From assembly GCA_026991755.1 (NCBI GenBank), contig JALXAX010000135.1, positions 1-48,192 on the forward strand: a stretch of DNA of 48,192 nt, written 5' to 3'. Position 1 is the first letter of the stretch; each line of letters starts with the position of its first letter. Positions 1 to 6,659 of the stretch are shown in pieces. This DNA comes from Thiotrichaceae bacterium (lineage in GTDB: Bacteria > Pseudomonadota > Gammaproteobacteria > Thiotrichales > Thiotrichaceae). Made by a program: the position numbers and the translations under genes. The notes under the pieces were generated by a model. The model did no database searches, had not been told where the DNA came from, and saw only the letters and a list, made by a program, of their open reading frames with translations.

Positions 1-117
1 GGGTTGCTCTATAGGCTGTAGCGCCTTCACTCTATAAGTGAAGATAGATAAAGCGGCTTACTTTATTACTATCAGTAGTTTATTTAATACTGGAAGCGGT
101 TAACTGAGGAATTTAGG
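1..117. repeat. Family A palindromic element, one end only (cut by window edge)
   Basis: Bases 1-117 match 4112-4228 almost base for base, apart from a small divergent patch around 55-80, and end in the same inverted-repeat terminus (GAATTTAGG). The base after it begins TTCAA, as in the other copy. The complete copy at 3994-4228 shows that the missing left half lies before this window. A small hairpin, CTTCACT/AAGTGAAG, sits near 27-45. No coding potential is seen. The rest of the gap to 236 holds nothing recognisable. Confidence 0.8.
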
Positions 118-236
118 TTCAATAAATTAGGAAAAACAGGAGTGATAGCAATTTGAAAACCTCCCTCTTGCTCCACTTTATGCCGTAGCGAATCTATATT
201 GAAATCGGTTATTCTCATTAGGCAAACCCTTGAAAC

Positions 237-1244
237 TCAAATAACCCTGGGCTCTGGCTCCAAAGTAAGTGCAAATTTATCTTCGACTGATCTGATGACC
301 GACTCAGCTACTGCCCACAAGTCTGCACCCGTAGCACCACCGTAATTAACCAAAACCAGGGCATGCTTATCATACACCCCTGCACTACCCTGCTTTTTAC
401 CTTTCCATCCACACTGATCAATTAACCACGCCGCAGATGTTTTAACACGCTGATTGTCTTGTGGATAGCCTGGCAGGTCTACATATTTAGCTTTAAGCAC
501 TTGCCACGCCGATTCACTCATGACAGGATTTTTGAAGAAACTACCCGCATTACCGATAACCACAGGATCAGGTAGCTTGCTCTGCCTTATTGCTATAATC
601 GTGTCACTGATTAATCGAGATGATAATGCTTTACCCTCCAGCTCATCCTTAACACCTGCATAAGCCACTTTCCACTCAGGCTTATGTGGCAAACGAAACG
701 TAACCGCAGTAATTAAATAGCGCCCCAAGCCGACAGACTTAAAATAGCTATCGCGATAACCTAGCTGACATTCAGCCACATCAAACTCACGACTCTTTCC
801 TGTCTCTAAATCCACCGCCTCAACCAAATGCAACCGATCAACTAATTCGATACCATAAGCACCAATATTTTGTATAGGCGCAGCCCCAACTGTACCGGGT
901 ATCAACGATAAGTTCTCCAAGCCTGCCATGCCTTGATCAATTGTCCACCGCACAAACTCATGCCAGTTCTCACCCGCTCCAGCACGTACGTAGTTCGCAT
1001 CGCTATCTGTAGCTATAACCGCCTTACCTTTTAAACGTATATGTGCAACCAGCCCTTGATAGTCATTTTTGAAGAGCAGATTACTCCCACCACCCACTAA
1101 TAAATACCTCAAGTCATGCTGCTGATGCCAAGTTATCAGCTCATCAATATCCTTCCTACTCTCAATTTCAGTAAAGTACTGCGCTATTGATGCTACGCCA
1201 AAGGTGTTGTAGGGCTTGAGAGATACTTGCTCTATGATGTCCAT
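237..1244 (-). CDS. murB: UDP-N-acetylenolpyruvoylglucosamine reductase MurB
   Basis: Cytoplasmic FAD enzyme that reduces UDP-GlcNAc-enolpyruvate to UDP-MurNAc with NADPH, the second committed step of peptidoglycan precursor synthesis. The 335-residue product shows the FAD-binding PYNTFGV and VGGGSNLLF segments in the first 60 residues, the GTVGAAPIQNIGAYG loop near 120-130, RDSYFK near 165, the catalytic serine motif GNAGSFFKNP near 235, and the terminal EPEPR glutamate. The length and the RDSYFK insertion fit the type I (E. coli-like) enzyme. Its ATG directly abuts the stop codon of the dehydrogenase gene upstream, so the two are probably co-transcribed and translationally coupled. Nothing looks damaged. 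Confidence 0.97.
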   Translation of the reverse strand: MDIIEQVSLKPYNTFGVASIAQYFTEIESRKDIDELITWHQQHDLRYLLVGGGSNLLFKNDYQGLVAHIRLKGKAVIATDSDANYVRAGAGENWHEFVRWTIDQGMAGLENLSLIPGTVGAAPIQNIGAYGIELVDRLHLVEAVDLETGKSREFDVAECQLGYRDSYFKSVGLGRYLITAVTFRLPHKPEWKVAYAGVKDELEGKALSSRLISDTIIAIRQSKLPDPVVIGNAGSFFKNPVMSESAWQVLKAKYVDLPGYPQDNQRVKTSAAWLIDQCGWKGKKQGSAGVYDKHALVLVNYGGATGADLWAVAESVIRSVEDKFALTLEPEPRVI

Positions 1245-2165
1245 TTACGAAGCCCCTGCCCTTTTATTCTTTTTATTATTTAGCAAATGATCATCAAACT
1301 GCCGAATTAACACCGAAGTATCATCTCGATGACAGCCTTTTGCTTGTAGCCGTGCATAAGTCGCATCCACGCTTTTAGCTAGAGGCAAATCCAAGCCATG
1401 TTTCTCGGCTTCATCCAAACAAATGCCCAAGTCCTTACGCATCCAATCCACCGCGAAGCCAAAATCAAACTCACCCTTCATCATGGTTTCAGCTCTATTC
1501 ACCATTTGCCACGAGCTGCCTGCACCATGCTGTAGCGCATCTAATACAAGCTCTGCACTAAAGCCTGATTTTTTCGCCAAAGCCAAACCCTCTGACAAGC
1601 CTTGAAGCACACCCGCCACACAAAGCTGATTGACCATTTTACAGCGCTGACCATCACCTGACTTCCCAACATGGCTTACCGTTTTTGCATAAGACTCAAT
1701 AACTGTTTTCGCCTGATGATAAGCATGCTCATCACCCCCCACCATCACGGTCAAAATACCTTTCTCTGCCCCTGCTTGCCCGCCTGAAACAGGTGCATCT
1801 AAAAAATAAGCATCGTACTTTTCAGCCTTGCTCGACAAGTATTCTGCTACGGTTGCAGAGGTCGTGGTGTGATCAATAAGAATCGTTCCTTTCTGCATAA
1901 CATTCTGTAAAACATCGAAGATATCGCCATAAACACCTTTAACGTCATTATCATCACCTAAACAGGTAATCACTACATCGGCATCACTTACCACTTCTGC
2001 CAAATTAGTCTCAATATGGCCTTTACGATCTTTATAGCCTGACGCCCATTTTTCAGCAACAGAAAAAGTTCGATTATAGGCTGTCACTTCAAAGCCTTTA
2101 TTTAATAAATGCCCTGCCATGGGGTAGCCCATCGTGCCTAAGCCAACAAAGGTGACCTTCTTCAT
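1245..2165 (-). CDS. NAD(P)-dependent beta-hydroxyacid dehydrogenase (3-hydroxyisobutyrate dehydrogenase family)
   Basis: 306-residue oxidoreductase of the 3-hydroxyisobutyrate / tartronate-semialdehyde reductase family. The N-terminus carries the Rossmann motif GLGTMGYPMAGHL. Around residue 125 is the substrate-binding signature DAPVSGGQAGAEKG, and near 175 the GDGQRCKMVNQ segment holds the catalytic lysine. The C-terminal half is the all-helical dimerisation domain, with RKDLGI near 245. The exact substrate cannot be read from sequence: succinate-semialdehyde/glyoxylate reductase (GLYR-like), GarR-like or HIBADH are all possible. It overlaps rnfH by one base and abuts murB, so it is in the middle of a four-gene leftward run starting at ratA. 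Confidence 0.9.
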   Translation of the reverse strand: MKKVTFVGLGTMGYPMAGHLLNKGFEVTAYNRTFSVAEKWASGYKDRKGHIETNLAEVVSDADVVITCLGDDNDVKGVYGDIFDVLQNVMQKGTILIDHTTTSATVAEYLSSKAEKYDAYFLDAPVSGGQAGAEKGILTVMVGGDEHAYHQAKTVIESYAKTVSHVGKSGDGQRCKMVNQLCVAGVLQGLSEGLALAKKSGFSAELVLDALQHGAGSSWQMVNRAETMMKGEFDFGFAVDWMRKDLGICLDEAEKHGLDLPLAKSVDATYARLQAKGCHRDDTSVLIRQFDDHLLNNKKNKRAGAS

Positions 2166-2515
2166 TAAGCACTAGCCTTCACATTTTTGGTGCTTTTAGG
2201 CACATCCGCTTTGCCACCACCCTTGCCCATTTTCTTTCCCTCAGCCGCACGCTTCTTGCGCACTTCTTTCGGGTCAGCAATTAAGGGGCGATAGATTTCA
2301 ACCCGATCTTTATCACGTAATATTTGACTGAGTTTAGTTAGCTTTCCAAACAGACCTACTTTATTTTTACTCAAATCAATCTCTGGGTACTCTTCCAGCA
2401 CCCCTGATTGCGTAATCGCCTCTTCAACGGTCACCCCTTCATCGACTTGCAATGACAATAAGCTTTGCTTATCTGCCAAGCCATACACTACTTCTACTTG
2501 TATTTGATTAGACAT
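2165..2515 (-). CDS. rnfH: RnfH family ubiquitin-like protein
   Basis: Small (116 aa) beta-grasp protein of the RnfH/YfjF family, usually found next to ratA in gammaproteobacteria; its function is unclear despite the name. The N-terminal 85 residues show the family pattern IQVEVVYGLADKQ, a GVTVEEAI helix, KVGLFGKL and DRVEIYRPL. The last 30 residues are a lysine- and glycine-rich tail (KKRAAEGKKMGKGGG) that is probably disordered. The gene overlaps ratA by 8 bases and the dehydrogenase by one base, so these genes are likely translated from one message. Confidence 0.93.
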   Translation of the reverse strand: MSNQIQVEVVYGLADKQSLLSLQVDEGVTVEEAITQSGVLEEYPEIDLSKNKVGLFGKLTKLSQILRDKDRVEIYRPLIADPKEVRKKRAAEGKKMGKGGGKADVPKSTKNVKASA

Positions 2516-2939
2516 AAATATTCTTCGCTCGCTCTACAAAAGCATCCACCATCGAATTTGCGATCTGGTTAAAAATAGGCCCAATCGCCATACTCACTAA
2601 GCCATTGGTAAACTCAAATTCCAAATCTAAAGAGATTTTACACGCTTGTCCTTTGATATCCTCAAAACGCCAGCTACCTTTTAGGTATTTAAAGGGGCCA
2701 TCAACCAACTCCATTTCAATCTCTTTATTGATATCCAATGTGTTTTGAGTAATAAAGGTTTTATTCACTGGCCCTTTAGCAATGGTCACTGAGGCTTTAA
2801 CAGAGCTACCCTCTACATCCAGCTTCTCTGAAGCACCACACCACGGTAGAAACTCAACATACTTATCAACATCATTCACGATTTCAAACATCTGCTCTGG
2901 TGAAAACGGTACCAGCGCACTGCGATTTATGGTTGGCAT
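2508..2939 (-). CDS. ratA: RatA / COQ10-type START-domain protein
   Basis: 143-residue single-domain member of the polyketide cyclase/START superfamily. The opening PTINRSALVPFSPEQMFEIV and the VDKYVEFLPWC segment are the family signature. In E. coli RatA was described as a toxin that blocks 70S assembly; the eukaryotic homologue COQ10 binds coenzyme Q, and a ubiquinone role is the more common reading for such proteins. Head of the ratA-rnfH-dehydrogenase-murB run. Divergent from smpB, a conserved gammaproteobacterial arrangement. The promoter would lie between 2940 and 3189, where a palindromic element has entered. Confidence 0.92.
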   Translation of the reverse strand: MPTINRSALVPFSPEQMFEIVNDVDKYVEFLPWCGASEKLDVEGSSVKASVTIAKGPVNKTFITQNTLDINKEIEMELVDGPFKYLKGSWRFEDIKGQACKISLDLEFEFTNGLVSMAIGPIFNQIANSMVDAFVERAKNIYV

Positions 2940-2981
2940 AACACTCCTTGCTTGTTGGATATAACAGTTCTCATTACCTAT

Positions 2982-3151
2982 CTAGGAGGCTGCCTGAGAA
3001 CTAAAAAGCTACTGCAAATCCCATGAGCATCATAATCTGAGCTTATTGAAATCGTTAAATAGCTATGGCTATTCGCCTTTTCCAATAATCTCACCTTATG
3101 ATACTCCTGTGATTTTCGCTACGCTTCAAATTCTCGGACAGCCTCCTAGGA
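2982..3151. mobile_element. Family D palindromic element (MITE-like) in the ratA-smpB spacer
   Basis: The ends are inverted repeats: CTAGGAGGCTGCCTGAGAA at 2982-3000 and its near reverse complement at 3131-3150. The interior is also an imperfect palindrome: AAATCCCATGAGCATCATAA on the left pairs with the reverse complement of the segment ending TGTGATTT on the right, with the turn near 3055-3080. No open frame is present. The size, full-length hairpin and lack of coding fit a non-autonomous transposon remnant. Only this copy is in the window, so the exact ends are uncertain by a few bases. Confidence 0.7.
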
Positions 3152-3207
3152 GTTAAGCTGAGCAGTTATACTGTAATCCTGCTCTCGTTATGCTATATAA
3201 TATCCGA

Positions 3208-3690
3208 ATGGCTAAACGAAAGAAAAAAAAAGGTCATGGCGGCGTAACAATTGCTCTCAACAAAGCAGCCCGTCATAACTTCTTCATAGAAAACACCTTT
3301 GAAGCAGGACTCGTACTGGAAGGCTGGGAAGTCAAAAGTCTAAGAGACGGTCGTGCCCAACTCAAAGAAGGTTATGTTCAAATACATAAGGGCGAAGCGT
3401 GGCTATATGGCGCACACTTCTCACCTTTACTGTCAGCATCTACTCACATCAATCCAGATCCTGTACGCACTCGCAAGCTATTGCTACACGCTCACGAGAT
3501 TTCCCGTTTAATTGGTGCAACCGAGCAAAAAGGCTATACCATCGCGCCGCTTGCGCTGTATTGGAAGAAGAATCGCGTCAAGCTAGAAATTGGCCTGGCT
3601 AAAGGTAAGCAACAGCATGACAAACGCGCCTCCGAGAAAGAACGTGATTGGAACCGTGAGAAACAACGAGTGATGAAAAACGACTACTGA
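3208..3690 (+). CDS. smpB: SsrA-binding protein SmpB
   Basis: 160-residue partner of tmRNA in trans-translation. It brings SsrA to stalled ribosomes. Family hallmarks: [20 protein letters not shown], then [19 protein letters not shown], and the basic C-terminal tail [17 protein letters not shown] that enters the decoding site. The start at 3208 ([12 protein letters not shown]) is preferred to an in-frame ATG at 3190 because family members begin with this lysine cluster. A TATAAT at 3196-3201 also lies between the two ATGs, which would give a nearly leaderless message; this is inference. Neither start has a clear Shine-Dalgarno. No ssrA gene was seen nearby. Confidence 0.95.
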   Translation: MAKRKKKKGHGGVTIALNKAARHNFFIENTFEAGLVLEGWEVKSLRDGRAQLKEGYVQIHKGEAWLYGAHFSPLLSASTHINPDPVRTRKLLLHAHEISRLIGATEQKGYTIAPLALYWKKNRVKLEIGLAKGKQQHDKRASEKERDWNREKQRVMKNDY

Positions 3691-3709
3691 TTATTGCTAT
3701 TAAAGAACC

Positions 3710-3739
3710 ATCAAAGCTTTAAGAGACCTTGATTTTTTC
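3710..3739 (+). terminator. Weak rho-independent terminator after smpB
   Basis: ATCAAAG at 3710-3716 can pair with CTTGAT at 3729-3734 (one bulged base), followed directly by a run of six T. The stem is short, so this is only a plausible terminator. Confidence 0.45.
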
Positions 3740-3809
3740 TCTGTTATATCAACACTCTTAAAGTAATAAGCCATCGTTACTTGGTTCAACTCTATAATCT
3801 ATCTTTAGC

Positions 3810-3873
3810 ATAGGGCACCTCTATTAATTCTAGCCTCAGCAAAACGAACCATAAATTAATAGAGATGCCCCAT
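3810..3873. repeat. Short hairpin repeat related to family B
   Basis: The arms GGGCACCTCTATTAATT and AATTAATAGAGATGCCCC pair over about 18 bases around a loop reading CTAGCCTCAGCAAAACGAAC. The loop matches the family B interior (CTAGCCTCAGAAAAACGAAT at 30841-30860), and the arms resemble the family B ends (GGAACCTCTGATTAAG). It reads as a shrunken family B copy between smpB and the channel gene. It could also act as a transcription terminator. The rest of the 3691-3933 gap shows nothing else apart from the weak terminator. Confidence 0.6.
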
Positions 3874-3933
3874 AGTAGATCTAACGAACCCTACCCCCTC
3901 AATAAATCTGTCAGTTAATCAGGGCGTCTCTCA

Positions 3934-5010
3934 ATGAAATTAACACAGCTACAAGAAAAATTTCTCAGACTTCGTAAGCATGGTTTATTTCAACCTAAAT
4001 CCTCAGTTAAACAGCCTATAGAGTGATTCTCTTCGGTTGAATGGCGTAGTAAAAAAAGGAATTAATGGTTGATCCTTAATGAGTTTTTTTACATAGCCAG
4101 TCAGCTGAAGAGGGTTGCTCTATAGGCTGTAGCGCCTTCACTCTATAAGTGAAGATAGATAAAGCTACTTATTTTAATACTATCAATAATTTACTTAATA
4201 CTGGAAGCGATTAACTGAGGAATTTAGGTTCAAGCCTTTGTAATTACCGTTATCGTAACCTCCGCACTGGTAATTGGCGCACAGACTTATGAAATACCTT
4301 CATGGTCACTTCCCATCATCCATGCGCTCGACTGGTTTATTACTATTTTCTTTTTATTAGAAATCATGATCAGGTTAGTGAGCAGCGAGAACATTAAAGC
4401 CTTCTTAAAAGACCCTTGGAATATTTTCGACTCACTGATCGTTATCATTAGCTTGATCCCTCTCACCGGTAGCGAAACCGTGCTACTAGGACGACTACTT
4501 AGAATCTTCCGTGTATTACGATTGATTTCAGTCATTCCTGAATTACGCATTTTGCTAAATGCCTTCTTTGTAGCAATACCTCGCATGGGCTACGTCTCTT
4601 TATTAATGTTTATTATTGTCTATATTTATGCAGCAGTAGGCTCGATCTTCTTTGCTGAAATCAATCAAGCATTATGGGGAAATATCAGCATCTCAATGCT
4701 AACCCTATTTCGCATTGCCACCTTTGAGGGCTGGACTGAGATTATGTACGAAACCATGCAGGTACATCCTTTAAGTTGGATGTATTACCTCTCTTTTATT
4801 TTTATTGTCGCATTTGTTTTCTTAAATATGATGATTGGAATTGTAGTCGGTACGCTTCAAGAAGAACATGAAAGAGAGAGCAGAGAAACAGGTAAAGGAG
4901 AAGCTGGAGAAATTCATTGGATCAAGGAACGCACATCTGAGATGCAACTCAAACTAGAACGTATTGAGAAACTACTTGAGGAGCAAGCCTCTCGCAACCT
5001 ATCAAAATGA
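3934..5010 (+). pseudogene. Bacterial voltage-gated cation channel (NaChBac/BacNav type), disrupted by an insertion
   Basis: The N-terminus (ATG at 3934, MKLTQLQEKFLRLRKHGLFQ) runs into an inserted element after codon 20. The frame resumes at 4234 with AFVITVIVTSALVIGAQTYE, a normal S1 segment. Removing the 235-bp element and one TTCAA copy restores one frame of 278 residues, a usual BacNav length. Downstream are S2, S3, an S4 with arginines every third residue (GRLLRIFRVLRLI), S5, the pore helix with filter TFEGWTEIM, S6 (FIFIVAFVFLNMMIGIVV) and a C-terminal coiled coil (MQLKLERIEKLLEE). BacNav filters are usually TLESW; TFEGW resembles calcium channel repeats. Initiation at 4366 would lack S1, so the gene is probably inactive, yet the rest is undamaged, which suggests a recent event. 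Confidence 0.85.
3994..4228. mobile_element. Family A palindromic element (235 bp, MITE-like) inserted in the channel gene
   Basis: The left end CCTAAATCCTCAGTTAA (3994-4010) is the inverted repeat of the right end TTAACTGAGGAATTTAGG (4211-4228), with one base missing on the left. TTCAA flanks it on both sides (3989-3993 and 4229-4233), a 5-bp target duplication. Subterminal segments AGCCTATAGAG (about 4013) and CTCTATAGGCT (about 4119) also pair. No transposase is encoded, so movement would need an enzyme from elsewhere. The right half recurs at 1-117, also followed by TTCAA, which suggests a preferred target or that part of this sequence belongs to the element. Confidence 0.85.
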
Positions 5011-5130
5011 TACATCGCACATTAAAAGTGAATCATAAGACTTAATCTGCATAAGAGCTTCATAATTCAATGTAATACAAAAAACCACTGAGTTAGCCTC
5101 ATCGATGCACTAGTTAGGGTTTTCAGCTAT

Positions 5131-5280
5131 TTACGAACTTCCATGTATCAGCACTATCAAAATTTTTAACTGGTATTTTTTAGTAATTGAAAACTCTTCC
5201 ATTTTTGCATTTATTACCATTTGCTTACCCTTTTCATCATCCGAACTGTAATGTGTTGTACAACCACATTCAGCCGTGAA
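5131..5280 (-). pseudogene. Possible small gene or frameshifted remnant, unrecognised
   Basis: Reading leftward from an ATG at 5280 gives about 49 residues starting MFTAECGCTTHYSSDDEKG. After a run of six A (rc of 5174-5179) an alternative frame continues plausibly as PVKNFDSADTWKFVNS. A single base lost in the A run would explain this. The gene has no recognised family and no convincing ribosome site. It lies just after higA on the same strand. The rest of 5011-5282 holds nothing I can identify. Confidence 0.25.
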
Positions 5281-5282
5281 CA

Positions 5283-5741
5283 TTAAGCTACTCTAAGATT
5301 GAAAAATGATGCAGGATCTAGATTAAATTTTGTTGAAACCTTCGCTATATGCTCTTTAGTTAAATTTCTTTTGCCATTTAAAATCATTGATACTAATGAT
5401 TTTGAACCAATTTCATCTTTAAAATCAGTAAGCTTTAAATTGTGTTGACTCATTAATACCCTAAGTACAGATATTTCCTGACTTGTATTATTTGCTTCTT
5501 TATCAAAGGCTACAATGTCTTCTTGTCCTGCTTCATATTTTGCTATTGCTTTTGAAACTATTTCAATCAAATCATTTAGTGGATCATCTTTTGCATCTTC
5601 TGCGATTGTAAATAGATACTCCATTGTTTCAAGTGCATCTTTATAATCTTGTTCTGTTTTTATATGTAAGATACTTGATGCTTCTGAAGCAAACCCTAGA
5701 AAAGAGCTTGTTAGAGCCTCAGGTTTTAAAACTAACATCAT
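5283..5741 (-). CDS. higA: HigA-type antitoxin, XRE helix-turn-helix
   Basis: 152-residue antitoxin of a type II toxin-antitoxin pair. The N-terminal half is helical and would wrap the toxin. The C-terminal half, about residues 92-150, is a Cro/CI-type DNA-binding domain: SVLRVLMSQHNLKLTDF, then GSKSLVSMILNGKRNLTKEH and KFNLDPASFF. It is second in the operon; its ATG overlaps the toxin stop by four bases (ATGA), so its synthesis is coupled to the toxin. By family precedent it represses its own promoter, which should lie just before higB. Confidence 0.88.
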   Translation of the reverse strand: MMLVLKPEALTSSFLGFASEASSILHIKTEQDYKDALETMEYLFTIAEDAKDDPLNDLIEIVSKAIAKYEAGQEDIVAFDKEANNTSQEISVLRVLMSQHNLKLTDFKDEIGSKSLVSMILNGKRNLTKEHIAKVSTKFNLDPASFFNLRVA

Positions 5742-6049
5742 ATTTCTCCTTTCTTATATCTCTGTGTCAGTTTGTCATATTCTGAGTGGGTAACAACATG
5801 CTTGACGAATACTTTTTGTGTTACAAAAAGTATAACTGCCATTAGCCTTAAATTATTACCGCCTATGTCAATGACCCACCATTTATCTTTGTATTTAAAG
5901 TTATAAAGTGAAGCAAATGTTTCTTTAAGTGCTTGTGGTGTTTCAAATGTACCTTTTCTAAGTACGTTATAAACATCAATGATAGATTCTCTATCATTTG
6001 GGTATTTTTCTGCCGCTTCCGTAAATGGCTTCTTTGAAATAACATGCAC
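5738..6049 (-). CDS. higB: HigB-type mRNA interferase toxin
   Basis: 103-residue toxin of the HigB family (RelE-like fold), a ribosome-associated or free mRNA endonuclease in characterised relatives. Typical features: HVISKKPFTEAAEKYPN at the N-terminus, then YNFKYKDKWWVIDIGGNNLR in the middle and KVFVKHVVTHSEYDKL near the end. The start is a GTG at 6049, chosen because homologues begin M-H-V-I-S and a strong AAGGAAG ribosome site lies eight bases before it; longer in-frame ATGs up to 6130 add residues not seen in the family. Toxin-first order is standard for higBA. Confidence 0.85.
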   Translation of the reverse strand: MHVISKKPFTEAAEKYPNDRESIIDVYNVLRKGTFETPQALKETFASLYNFKYKDKWWVIDIGGNNLRLMAVILFVTQKVFVKHVVTHSEYDKLTQRYKKGEI

Positions 6050-6193
6050 AATATGCTTCCTTGTATTCACATATTGTGAACTATAGCACATAGGGAAAAA
6101 TTTACAACGTGTGAACTTTGCGACCACCAAATTAAGGGCTTTTTTTGAGATTGAAGCACTGAACTTAAAGCTACAATAAACTCACAGAATACA

Positions 6194-6313
6194 ATGAGTG
6201 TAATCAAGTTGAGTTGTTGGTTAAAACAATTGATTGATCGCCGAGGCACAAAATGTGCAGCAGTTGCCTTAGCGAATAAAACCGTTAGAACCGCCTATGC
6301 CCTGTTAACATAG
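6194..6313 (+). pseudogene. IS110-family transposase, C-terminal remnant
   Basis: A rightward frame ending at 6313 reads WLKQLIDRRGTKCAAVALAN followed by KTVRTAYALLT and a stop. This is the conserved C-terminus of IS110-family transposases (RRG..AAVALANK..R..WALL). Nothing of the preceding RuvC-like or Tnp20 core remains upstream. So this is the broken tail of an insertion sequence whose 5' part was lost, perhaps during arrival of the higBA pair. Confidence 0.75.
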
Positions 6314-6571
6314 GCAACAAGCATAAAGCTCCGCCCTTATAAGCTGAACCACCCATCACCACTAAATGCCTGAAGTTGAGATGAGAAATCAGCCATTAGA
6401 GTCAGCCTTTGACTCAGAGTTTAAAATTCGCAGTTGAGTTGTGACTAAATAATCCGCGTAATTATCAGTGAATCGAGGTAGACCCTCATTTGAGTTCGTA
6501 CATAAGTCCGCATTTATTCTTTTTTTCCTTGTCTTTGATGTTGACAGAGAGGAGTCCACATAGGGGCAAAC
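6314..6571. other. Non-coding stretch downstream of the IS110 remnant
   Basis: About 260 bases without a credible gene. The first part would be the 3' non-coding flank of the former IS110 element. In this superfamily such flanks can encode the bridge RNA, but no structure could be confirmed by eye. GTCAGCCTTTGACTC near 6402-6416 is a small dyad. Nothing else recognised. Confidence 0.4.
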
Positions 6572-6659
6572 GATTCGAGGGTACTGAAGCTAAACCACGT
6601 TTAACTATCAGAATTTGTGGAACTTAAATTCACCACTGAGATAGTTTATCCCTTCGAAT
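6572..6659. repeat. Imperfect inverted repeat next to the stop codon of the 513-aa gene
   Basis: GATTCGAGGG at 6572-6581 is inverted as CCCTTCGAAT at 6650-6659. Within it, GTTTAACTATC (about 6599) and ATAGTTTA (about 6641) also pair. The right arm touches the TAA stop of the leftward gene ending at 6659. It could be a terminator, or another small palindromic element of the type abundant in this window. Confidence 0.45.

Noticed and set aside
3691-3933. tmRNA gene (ssrA) beside smpB
   Set aside because: No tRNA-Ala-like acceptor ends or tag-coding frame were found.
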